The translations under genes and the position numbers were made by a program. DNA of 15,640 nucleotides from Dehalococcoidales bacterium (GTDB taxonomy: Bacteria > Chloroflexota > Dehalococcoidia > Dehalococcoidales > RBG-16-60-22): contig JAUVXN010000021.1 of the NCBI GenBank assembly GCA_030603605.1, forward strand, positions 1 through 15,640, in the 5' to 3' direction. Positions 5,633 through 12,696 of the stretch are shown in pieces. The first letter of the stretch is position 1; every line of letters begins with the position of its first letter. The notes under the pieces were generated by a model, which worked only from the letters and a program-made list of their open reading frames with translations, was not told the DNA's origin and did no database searches.

Positions 5633-6266
5633 ATTGACTGAAAATCTGGACTCAATTGCGGAGCAGATAAGGCTAGACTTCTCGGCTAAAGATGCCGCCA
5701 GAGAGAAGGCGCTACCCTTATGCCGTGACGCAATTCGGCACTGCAGCCAGGCTATCCGTGCCGTGCATCGACAGGAGTTTGACCGGGCTGAAGAATCGCT
5801 CAAATCAGCTCGCAAACTTCTTACTGAGGCAGAACAAGCCGTCGCGGCTCATAAGGAGTTTAGCAACAGTGGATTTATCCGGGATGCTCAAAAGGAATTT
5901 GCTGAAGGGAGAATTACCCTCGCCTTGGTAACCGGGGAACGACTTCCTGCCCCGGATGAACTTGGTGTTGACGCCCCTGCCTACCTGAATGGACTGGGTG
6001 AGGCTGTAGGCGAACTGCGGCGTTACCTGCTGGATAGTATGAGGCAGGGCAACCTCTCCCGGGGTGAAGAGCTTTTATTGGCTATGGATGATATCTACAG
6101 TGTTTTGGTTACCATGGACTTCCCTGATGCCATAACCAGTGGTCTACGGCGCACCACTGATATGGTTCGCGGTGTCCTGGAAAGAACACGCAGCGACCTG
6201 ACACTGATTATGAGGCAAAAAGACCTGGAGAATAGGCTGGAAAAATTCGAGGGCGATGTCGGTTAG
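5625..6266 (+). CDS. Translin-family RNA-binding protein
   Basis: A 213-residue all-helical protein of the translin/TRAX family, known best in eukaryotes and archaea, where it binds or cleaves small RNAs. Visible marks: REKALPLCRDAIRHCSQAIRAVHR (26-49) with the AIR..H pattern of the family, QKEFAEG (89-95) matching the TRAX QEYVEA region, then YLNGLGEAVGELRR (120-133) and LRRTTDMVRGVLERTRSDL (174-192). The two acids E91 and E94 line up with those implicated in TRAX catalysis, so nuclease activity is possible but not shown. GTG at 5625 overlaps thiD2 by 8 bases and is the likely start by translational coupling. No signal peptide is seen. A terminator follows at 6341-6371. Confidence 0.8.
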   Translation: MTKLTENLDSIAEQIRLDFSAKDAAREKALPLCRDAIRHCSQAIRAVHRQEFDRAEESLKSARKLLTEAEQAVAAHKEFSNSGFIRDAQKEFAEGRITLALVTGERLPAPDELGVDAPAYLNGLGEAVGELRRYLLDSMRQGNLSRGEELLLAMDDIYSVLVTMDFPDAITSGLRRTTDMVRGVLERTRSDLTLIMRQKDLENRLEKFEGDVG

Positions 6267-6282
6267 ATTTGAGATTGTTTAA

Positions 6283-6312
6283 TTGACCTTTGCTGGCAAG
6301 ATACGCTAAACT
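6283..6312 (+). promoter_or_regulatory. Candidate promoter upstream of hppA
   Basis: TTGACC (6283-6288), 18-base spacer, TAAACT (6307-6312, 4 of 6 match); TATATA (6312-6317) lies slightly further down. Downstream of it comes the terminator-like hairpin at 6341-6371, and then hppA. Confidence 0.35.
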
Positions 6313-6340
6313 ATATAACATGGTGGCCAAACTAGGGTAG

Positions 6341-6371
6341 AAGGTGGGTTGAAAAACCAACCTTTATTTTT
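6341..6371 (+). terminator. Intrinsic terminator-like hairpin between translin gene and hppA
   Basis: AAGGTGGGTT (6341-6350) pairs with AACCAACCTT (6355-6364) with one G-A mismatch and a GAAA loop, followed by T-rich TATTTTT (to 6371). It is 74 bases after the translin stop and 45 before the hppA start. The simplest reading is the end of the thiD2-translin unit. Confidence 0.65.
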
Positions 6372-6416
6372 ACTGTAAAGCGGGGAAAATTAATTGGGGG
6401 TTAACTTACAGAACCA

Positions 6417-8420
6417 ATGATTCTAAAAATACTGGTACTGTTGGCTGGAGCTCTAGCTCTGGGCTTTGTTGGTTACTTGGTAGCCAACATACTGCGTGAA
6501 AGCCCCGGCAATGAGAAGATGCGGGAGATTTCTCTTGCCATCCGGCAGGGGGCGATGGCTTTCTTGCGCCGTGAGTTCATAACCCTGGCTGTCTTCACCG
6601 TGGTATTATTTATCGTCCTTGCTGTCTTTATCGAACCTCGACCTTTCGTGGCTATAGCCTATGTCTGTGGCACTTTTACCTCAGCCCTTGCCGGCTGGTT
6701 GGGGATGAATATCGCCACCCTGTCTAACGCCAGAACCGCCAATGCCGCCATTGGCAGTTGGGCGAAGGGACTAAAAATTGCCTTCTCCAGTGGTGCGGTA
6801 ATGGGCTTTTGTGTCGTTGGTTTAGGCTTGCTTGGACTATCTATCATTGCCTTCATCTGGGAGGACAGCCATGTCTGGTTGGGCTTTGCTTTTGGTGCTT
6901 CTTCGGTAGCGCTCTTCCTGAGGGCTGGCGGCGGTATCTTTACCAAGAGTGCTGATGTCGGCGCTGACCTGGTCGGTAAGGTGGAGAAGGGCATTCCTGA
7001 AGATGACCCCCGCAACCCGGCCGTAATTGCCGACAATGTCGGCGATAATGTTGGCGATGTCGCCGGCATGGGCTCTGACTTGTACGAGTCCTATGTCTCG
7101 GCGATAGCCGCTTCCATGGTTTTAGGGGTGATTGTCCTTGGTGCGGGAAAAGGCATGCTTTTACCCCTGCTGCTTGCTGCCGCCGGCATAGTAGTTTCCA
7201 TTATCGGTGTCCTCTCCGTCAGACCTAAAGAGGTTGAAGCTGACTTTGAAAAGCAGGTAGCCAAGGCACATGCTACCATGAATACCGGCGTATACGTCAG
7301 TAACATCCTGATGATAATAGCCAGTTTCTTTATCATCCGGGTTTATGTGGGTGAACTGGGGCTTTTCTGGGCGCTAATTTCAGGATTAATCGCTGGTTTC
7401 TTAATTGGACAGGCAACCGAGTATTTCACCTCGGCAGAACACGGACCGACGAAGAAAATAGCCAGGGCAGCCCAGAGCGGTGCCGCAGTTACTATTATTG
7501 AAGGTATTGCCACTGGCATGATGAGCACTGTCGTACCCGTAATTCTGGTAGCCATTGCTACCGTACTCGCCTACATTTTCGGTGGACTACTGGGCATAGC
7601 TATTGCCTCTATGGGAATGTTAATCAACTTGGGGATGTTATTGGCTATGGACTGCTATGGACCGATAGCTGATAATTCGGCTGGCATTGCCCAGATGGCT
7701 GACTTGGGCAAAGAAGTGAGGGAACGCTGCGAGGCTCTGGACTCGGTAGGTAATACCACGGCTGCTTTGGGCAAGGGTTTTGCTATCGCCTCGGCTGCCT
7801 TAGCCTCCTTGGCCTGGTTAGCCACCTATTTTGCAGTAGCCAAGATTGATATCGCCAGCCTGACCAATGTCGGTGTGATTGCCGGTGTGCTCATTGGCGG
7901 CATGCTGACCTTCGTCTTCAGTGCTCTGGCGATGAGGGGTGTCGGCGATGGCGCTTTTGCTATTGTTAATGAAGTCAGGAGGCAGTTCCGAGAAATTAAA
8001 GGGCTGATGGAAGGTCAAGCCAAGCCTGATTATGTGAGTTGTGTTGATATCGCTACCAAAAGGGCGTTAAAGGCAATGCTGCTCCCCGGCATACTGGTAC
8101 TTCTGGTACCTCTGGTCATTGGCTTTACCCTGGGACCGGAAGCAGTCGCTGGTCTGCTGATTGGGGCACTGCTGACCGGATTCCTGATGGCCGTAATGAT
8201 GGCTAACGCTGGCGGTGCCTGGGATAATGCCAAAAAGTTTATTGAGGCTGGCAATCTGGGTGGCAAAGGGAGTGACACTCACAAGGCGGCGGTTATCGGC
8301 GATACCGTGGGCGACCCTTTCAAGGATACCGCCGGACCATCACTGAACATACTGATTAAACTGGTAGGTAAGGTCGCCGTAATCTTCGGCCCCGTCTTTG
8401 TAACGCTGGTGGCGCTGTAA
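6417..8420 (+). CDS. hppA: Membrane-bound pyrophosphatase, K+-dependent type
   Basis: A 667-residue M-PPase that couples hydrolysis of pyrophosphate to proton or Na+ transport across the cytoplasmic membrane. Signature segments are seen: GGGIFTKSADVGADLVGKVE (171-190), IPEDDPRNP (193-201), ADNVGDNVGD (205-214), EYFTSAEHGP (335-344), SVGNTTAALGKG (443-454), and the C-terminal GDTVGDPFKDTAGPSLNIL (628-646). After GNTT the residues A449 and G452 are the K+-dependent subtype form, whereas K+-independent enzymes carry Lys at the first of these. The ion pumped cannot be read from the sequence by eye. Many hydrophobic spans are spread over the full length, normal for about 16 transmembrane helices. 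The ATG at 6417 is retained although the Shine-Dalgarno is weak. It uses pyrophosphate made by biosynthesis, so it saves energy in anaerobes. Confidence 0.95.
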   Translation: MILKILVLLAGALALGFVGYLVANILRESPGNEKMREISLAIRQGAMAFLRREFITLAVFTVVLFIVLAVFIEPRPFVAIAYVCGTFTSALAGWLGMNIATLSNARTANAAIGSWAKGLKIAFSSGAVMGFCVVGLGLLGLSIIAFIWEDSHVWLGFAFGASSVALFLRAGGGIFTKSADVGADLVGKVEKGIPEDDPRNPAVIADNVGDNVGDVAGMGSDLYESYVSAIAASMVLGVIVLGAGKGMLLPLLLAAAGIVVSIIGVLSVRPKEVEADFEKQVAKAHATMNTGVYVSNILMIIASFFIIRVYVGELGLFWALISGLIAGFLIGQATEYFTSAEHGPTKKIARAAQSGAAVTIIEGIATGMMSTVVPVILVAIATVLAYIFGGLLGIAIASMGMLINLGMLLAMDCYGPIADNSAGIAQMADLGKEVRERCEALDSVGNTTAALGKGFAIASAALASLAWLATYFAVAKIDIASLTNVGVIAGVLIGGMLTFVFSALAMRGVGDGAFAIVNEVRRQFREIKGLMEGQAKPDYVSCVDIATKRALKAMLLPGILVLLVPLVIGFTLGPEAVAGLLIGALLTGFLMAVMMANAGGAWDNAKKFIEAGNLGGKGSDTHKAAVIGDTVGDPFKDTAGPSLNILIKLVGKVAVIFGPVFVTLVAL

Positions 8421-8430
8421 ACTTGCTCGG

Positions 8431-8460
8431 TTGACGCTTAAACCAGGCTTATGTTAGTAT
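8431..8460 (+). promoter_or_regulatory. Candidate promoter upstream of ribF
   Basis: TTGACG (8431-8436), 18-base spacer, TAGTAT (8455-8460). Each hexamer matches the sigma70 consensus at 4-5 of 6. A terminator-like hairpin follows at 8489-8520, so a transcript from here would pass it before reaching ribF. Confidence 0.4.
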
Positions 8461-8488
8461 TAAAACAGTTCAGCTATTGAAAATTGCC

Positions 8489-8520
8489 GGGGTTTTATTA
8501 AAATCTCCTTTTTTTATTTT
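8489..8520 (+). terminator. Terminator-like hairpin between hppA and ribF
   Basis: GGGGTTTT (8489-8496) pairs with AAAATCTC (8500-8507) using two G-T pairs, loop ATT, then a T-run TTTTTTTATTTT (8509-8520). The stem is AU-rich and weak but the U tract is long. It is 69 bases after the hppA stop. Confidence 0.5.
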
Positions 8521-8574
8521 ACCCGTATAGTTAGCTAGTTATAGCCTATTAGTATACCTTACGTAGGAGAAGTT

Positions 8575-9498
8575 ATGTCGGTAGAGGAGGAGTTAGCTAG
8601 GTTATCACCCGATAAGGATATGCTACTGGCTATCGGTGTTTTTGATGGGGTTCACCTCGGCCATAAATACCTGATTTCACAGTTAATAAAGCAAGCCAGG
8701 CAGCAGAGTTTGCTTTCCGTGGTGGTAACCTTTCGCCAGCATCCTCAAGAAGTGCTGCCGCCGCAGTCCAAGCTTCCATTCCTGACTGACCTTGCCGAAA
8801 GGAGCAATCTTCTTAAAAATGAAGGTATTGAGGCTATCATTCCTCTATCCTTTACTGATGAACTAGCCCAGCTCACTGCTCGTCAGTTCGTCAGTCTGCT
8901 GAAGAAATACCTCCGAATGCGTGGTTTGGTAATTGGGCCCGACTTTGCCTTGGGTCGAAATAGAGAGGGCAATGCTGATACCCTACGCGTATTGGGACAG
9001 GAGATGGACTTTACCGTAACTGTGGTGCCACCGGTAATGATAAACGGAGAAGCGGTAAGTAGCACAGCTATCAGGGAGGCTTTAGCCAGCGGGGATATGA
9101 AAAAGGTGCAGGGACTGGCTGGTCGCCCCTTTAGTCTTCACGGTCAGGTAGTTACCGGAACCGGTCGAGGTATAAAACTGGGTTTCCCTACCGCCAATCT
9201 TGATATAGACTTGGAGCAGGCCGTTCCTGTCGATGGCGTCTATGCCACCTGGGCCTACATTAGTGGCAAGGCTTACCCGTCAATGGCTTATATTGGTAAA
9301 AAACCCACCTTCGGTGGCAGTGAGCGTAAAGTGGAGGTTTATGTCCCTGACTACCATGATGACCTGTGCGGACATGAACTAAAGATTGATATTGTGGAGA
9401 GACTCCGTGGTGAAGAGAGATTTAACACTGCGGAGGAGTTGAAGAAACAGATAACTGAGGATGTAAAACAGGGCAAAGCCATATTAGGTTTTAGGTAG
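8575..9498 (+). CDS. ribF: Riboflavin kinase / FAD synthetase (bifunctional)
   Basis: RibF makes FMN from riboflavin and FAD from FMN with ATP. The N-terminal nucleotidyltransferase has GVFDGVHLGH (21-30, the HIGH-type motif) and SSTAIREAL (162-170). The C-terminal riboflavin kinase domain (about 181-307) has GFPTAN (203-208), YIGKKPTFGG (239-248) and EVYVPDY (254-260). The 307 residues are the usual length, so both activities should be present. AGGAGA at 8565-8570 sits just before the ATG. No FMN riboswitch was recognised in the leader. The gap to tyrS is 9 bases, so the two should be co-transcribed. Confidence 0.95.
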   Translation: MSVEEELARLSPDKDMLLAIGVFDGVHLGHKYLISQLIKQARQQSLLSVVVTFRQHPQEVLPPQSKLPFLTDLAERSNLLKNEGIEAIIPLSFTDELAQLTARQFVSLLKKYLRMRGLVIGPDFALGRNREGNADTLRVLGQEMDFTVTVVPPVMINGEAVSSTAIREALASGDMKKVQGLAGRPFSLHGQVVTGTGRGIKLGFPTANLDIDLEQAVPVDGVYATWAYISGKAYPSMAYIGKKPTFGGSERKVEVYVPDYHDDLCGHELKIDIVERLRGEERFNTAEELKKQITEDVKQGKAILGFR

Positions 9499-9507
9499 AA
9501 AAAAGGT

Positions 9508-10698
9508 ATGAAGACCAGTAAAAAAGCCGTAGAAGATATTAACCGCTTGCTAAAGCGGGGGGTAGCTGAAGTCATAGTTGAAGAAGAGATGGTTGAGCTG
9601 CTGCGCTCCGGCAAAAAGCTGCGACTGAAAGAGGGTTTCGACCCCAGTTTCCCTGACATTCACCTGGGTCATATGGTATCCCTCAGGAAGCTACACCAGT
9701 TTCAGGAGCTAGACCATCAGGTAGTCCTTATTGTGGCAGATTGGACCGCTCAGATTGGTGACCCGAGCGGGGCTTCGGTTACCCGCCCGATGCTGTCTCC
9801 CGAGCAGGTGAGGGCAAACGCAGAAACCTATATGCAGCAGTTCTTCAAGATAGTGGACAAAGAAAAGACCGAGGTGAGATGGCAAACTGAGTGGTTTGGC
9901 AAGTTTACCCTCACCGATGTTATTCAGCTAACCAGCAAGTTTACCGTAGCCCAGTTATTGGCGCGCGATGATTTCAGCACCAGATACAATGCCGGTCGAC
10001 CCATTGCCGTAACCGAATTACTCTACCCTTTGCTCCAGGCCTATGATTCGGTGGCAATAAGGGCTGACGTTGAGTTTGGTGGCACTGACCAGAAGTTTAA
10101 TTTCCTGGTGGGAAGAGAGCTTCAATCCATGATGGGACAGCGCCCTCAGCAGTGCTTTATGACGCCTCTGCTCGTTGGCACCGATGGCAGCCAGAAGATG
10201 AGCAAAAGCCTGGGCAACTATATCGGTGTTGCCGAGCCGCCTGGTGAGATATACGGCAAGGTAATGTCTATTCCTGACAGCCTTATCCTGGACTACTTTG
10301 AATTAGTGACCGATGTCCCTGACCAGGAGTTGGAAGAATTCAGGCAGCAGCTTAGCAATGAAACCATCAACCCGATGACGCTTAAAAAGCGCCTGGCTGA
10401 CGAAATCGTAACCCATCTTTATAACAAAGAAGAAGCCAATGTAGCTACGAAACATTTTGAAAAAGTTGTTCAGAAAAAAGAAGCGCCTGAAGAGATAGAC
10501 CTTGGTACCAAGTCAGGCAGTAGCCTTCAAGATTATCTTGTGGAAAACGATCTGGCTAAAAGTAGGAGTGAAGCTAGGCGTCTAATTGAACAGGGTGCCG
10601 TATATGTCAATGGTAAAAGAGTTAGTGATGTGAATTATACTTTCCCTAAAGATACAATTATAAAAGTAGGTAAGCGACGTTATCTCAAGTCTACTTAG
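9508..10698 (+). CDS. tyrS: Tyrosyl-tRNA synthetase
   Basis: Class I synthetase of 396 residues that charges tRNA-Tyr. GFDPSFPDIHLGHM (43-56) contains the HLGH form of the HIGH motif, VLIVADWTAQIGDPSG (73-88) follows, VEFGGTDQ (188-195) is the tyrosine/tRNA region, and QKMSKS (229-234) is the KMSKS loop. The C-terminal S4 domain (about 335-394; EARRLIEQGAVYVNGKRV) binds the tRNA. This layout and length fit the TyrRS group without the GxDP..LHxGH start found in the other type. The ATG at 9508 has AAAAAAGG right before it, tight spacing that may mean coupling to ribF. No T-box leader is visible. Confidence 0.95.
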   Translation: MKTSKKAVEDINRLLKRGVAEVIVEEEMVELLRSGKKLRLKEGFDPSFPDIHLGHMVSLRKLHQFQELDHQVVLIVADWTAQIGDPSGASVTRPMLSPEQVRANAETYMQQFFKIVDKEKTEVRWQTEWFGKFTLTDVIQLTSKFTVAQLLARDDFSTRYNAGRPIAVTELLYPLLQAYDSVAIRADVEFGGTDQKFNFLVGRELQSMMGQRPQQCFMTPLLVGTDGSQKMSKSLGNYIGVAEPPGEIYGKVMSIPDSLILDYFELVTDVPDQELEEFRQQLSNETINPMTLKKRLADEIVTHLYNKEEANVATKHFEKVVQKKEAPEEIDLGTKSGSSLQDYLVENDLAKSRSEARRLIEQGAVYVNGKRVSDVNYTFPKDTIIKVGKRRYLKST

Positions 10699-10774
10699 CG
10701 CTGGTTAAAAATGCGCAAACGCCGCTTTGTCAAAGTCATTAATACTGATGCAATAAAGTAGAAAGGGGAGAGAA

Positions 10775-11863
10775 ATGGAAAACTTACGCATTCCCGGACC
10801 AACCCCCTGCCCAGATGAAGTTCTTCAGGCAATGACCAAGCAGTTGATAAATCACCGGGGGCAGGAATTTCAGCAGATACTGAATGATGTAACGGCTGAG
10901 CTAAAACAGCTGTTCCAGACGAAAGGCGATGTTTTTGTGCTTACCAGTTCGGGCACAGGTGGTATGGAAGCAGCTATTGTTAATATGCTGTCGCCGGGAG
11001 ATAAGGTTTTATCGGTATCTATTGGCCTTTTCGGCGACCGCTTTGCCGACGTTGCCCGGCAATTTGGCGCTGAAGTAATCCCACTCAACTATGAATGGGG
11101 TAAAGCGGCTGATATAGATGATATACGTCGGGCTCTCCAGAATGAACCAGAAATCAAAGCAGTGCTGGTTACTCATAATGAAACTTCTACAGGCGTCACC
11201 AATGACCTGGCTTCAATCAGTTCCATGGTAAAGGAATTTGATAAACTGCTGATAGTTGATGCCATGAGCAGTTTGGGTTGCATTGACCTGCCGGTTGATG
11301 ACTGGCACTGCGATGTTGCTGTCACCTGTTCCCAGAAGGGGTGGATGGCTCCGCCGGGTTTTGCCATGGTCAGTCTGAGTCCGGAGGCGTGGCAAGCGCA
11401 TTCAAAAGCTAAGATGCCCCGCTTTTACTGGGATTTCAGCAAATGCAAGAGCTATTTGGAAAAGGGACAAACGCCATGGACACCGGGTGTTTCTACAATG
11501 TTTGCTCTATCCACGGCACTGGGGTTGGTGTTGAAGGAAGGCTTATCTAATAGACTAGCCCGCCATGCCCGCATCGGTAAATTTACCCGGGATGGACTAA
11601 AATCGCTGGGTTTATCCCTTTTTGCCGATGAAAATTACGCCTCCAATGCAGTTACCGCGATAGCGGCTACGAACGGACTTGATACTAAAAGGCTACTCAA
11701 GATTATGAGAGAGGAGCACCAGATAGTACTCGGTGGCGGGCAGGGTAAATTAGACGGTAAGATATTCCGCATCGGTCACATGGGCTGGGTAACCGAGGAT
11801 GATATTGAACCCGTAATATCAGCCCTGAAGGTAGCTTTGCCAAAGGCTGGCTTTGCCAAGTGA
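10775..11863 (+). CDS. Class V aminotransferase, alanine-glyoxylate / serine-pyruvate type
   Basis: A 362-residue PLP enzyme of fold type I, in the alanine-glyoxylate / serine-pyruvate aminotransferase group. Marks: NLRIPGPTPCP (3-13) at the start, SSGTGGMEA (58-66) at the phosphate site, THNETSTG (133-140), D162 in VDAMSSLG (161-168), and K188 in SQKGWMAPPG (186-195) as the Schiff-base lysine. In related bacteria such an enzyme can make serine or act on 3-phosphohydroxypyruvate, but no serA is in the window, so the substrate is left open. GGGGAG lies right before the ATG at 10775. It follows tyrS by 76 bases and ends in a strong terminator, so it closes this transcript. Confidence 0.9.
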   Translation: MENLRIPGPTPCPDEVLQAMTKQLINHRGQEFQQILNDVTAELKQLFQTKGDVFVLTSSGTGGMEAAIVNMLSPGDKVLSVSIGLFGDRFADVARQFGAEVIPLNYEWGKAADIDDIRRALQNEPEIKAVLVTHNETSTGVTNDLASISSMVKEFDKLLIVDAMSSLGCIDLPVDDWHCDVAVTCSQKGWMAPPGFAMVSLSPEAWQAHSKAKMPRFYWDFSKCKSYLEKGQTPWTPGVSTMFALSTALGLVLKEGLSNRLARHARIGKFTRDGLKSLGLSLFADENYASNAVTAIAATNGLDTKRLLKIMREEHQIVLGGGQGKLDGKIFRIGHMGWVTEDDIEPVISALKVALPKAGFAK

Positions 11864-11892
11864 AGTGGCGTTTTAACTGAGAGTTAGTTATC

Positions 11893-11928
11893 GTGGCACT
11901 GTCGGGTTGTCTGGCAGTGCCGCTTTTT
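11893..11928 (+). terminator. Intrinsic terminator after the aminotransferase gene
   Basis: GGCACTG (11895-11901) pairs perfectly with CAGTGCC (11915-11921), extended by G-T and G-C pairs, with a 13-base loop, followed by TTTTT (11924-11928). It lies about 30 bases after the stop. Confidence 0.8.
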
Positions 11929-12007
11929 GTTGACCCAACCCCTCTTTTCAAAATTTTTCTCTTCCCCTTTATCACTGGCATAGCTTGCTGCCCAGCCTTA
12001 TATGAAA

Positions 12008-12037
12008 TTGACTTGATAGATTGACCAGTGCTATCAT
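12008..12037 (+). promoter_or_regulatory. Promoter of the UDG-rnj-ftsK unit
   Basis: TTGACT (12008-12013), 18-base spacer, TATCAT (12032-12037, 5 of 6 match); CATAAT (12035-12040) is an overlapping alternative. It lies between the terminator and the UDG gene and gives a leader of about 45 bases. Confidence 0.55.
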
Positions 12038-12089
12038 AATCAAAATAGTGGTTGATTAATCCTTTTAAGTCGGATTAACACAGGGTGAG

Positions 12090-12692
12090 ATGTCAACACT
12101 GAGTAAGCTTTATGAAGAAATAACACGTTGCCAACTATGTGAAATAGCTAAATACCGAACGAAAACGGTACCCGGTGAAGGGGCAGAGGATGCTGAGATA
12201 ATGTTCATTGGTGAGGCACCGGGCTGGCATGAGGATCAACAGGGGCGTCCTTTTGTGGGACCAGCGGGACAATATCTGGACCAATTATTGGCTTTAATTG
12301 GCTTAAAGCGCCAACAGGTTTATATTGCCAATGTGATTAAGTGCCGTCCAATGGGAAACCGTGACCCCCTGCCTTCTGAAATACTCAACTGCCGCAAGTG
12401 GCTGGAACGCCAGATTGAGGTAATCCAACCTAAAATGATCGTAACCCTGGGGCGTTACTCAATGGCAATGTTTTTCCCTGGTAAGAGTATAAGTAAGATT
12501 CACGGCACGGCTCAAAAGCGGGATAATGTTATATACTATGCCATGTACCACCCGGCGGCGGCTCTCCACCAGCAGAGTCTCCGTCAGGCTATAGAGGCGG
12601 ATATGCTTAAGATTCCAACTCTCCTGGCCGAAGTAAAAAGTATAACAGAAGTCGAACCGCAGCCCCAGCAATTAAGTATGTTTGGAGACTAA
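12090..12692 (+). CDS. Uracil-DNA glycosylase, family 4 (Fe-S type)
   Basis: Removes uracil from DNA to start base excision repair. The 200 residues carry the family 4 motif GEAPGWHEDQQGRPFVGPAG (41-60) and the MYHPAAAL motif (152-159; H154). Four cysteines fit the cluster pattern: C14 and C17 in CQLC, C85 in IKCRP, C101 in NCRKW, so it should bind a [4Fe-4S] cluster. The C-terminal QLSMF (194-198) before GD resembles the QL(S/D)LF motif by which bacterial proteins bind the DNA sliding clamp. The ATG at 12090 follows AGGGTGAG. It ends 4 bases before the rnj start, so it leads that operon. Confidence 0.93.
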   Translation: MSTLSKLYEEITRCQLCEIAKYRTKTVPGEGAEDAEIMFIGEAPGWHEDQQGRPFVGPAGQYLDQLLALIGLKRQQVYIANVIKCRPMGNRDPLPSEILNCRKWLERQIEVIQPKMIVTLGRYSMAMFFPGKSISKIHGTAQKRDNVIYYAMYHPAAALHQQSLRQAIEADMLKIPTLLAEVKSITEVEPQPQQLSMFGD

Positions 12693-12696
12693 ATTT

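Noticed and set aside
8421..8574. FMN riboswitch before ribF
   Set aside because: None of the conserved RFN parts were recognised in this leader.
9499..9507. T-box leader before tyrS
   Set aside because: Only 9 bases separate it from ribF, so no T-box can fit there.
11933..11975. Inverted relic of the hairpin repeat after the aminotransferase gene
   Set aside because: The piece CCCCTTTATC resembles the reverse of the repeat core, but flanking blocks do not match, so it is too short to call.
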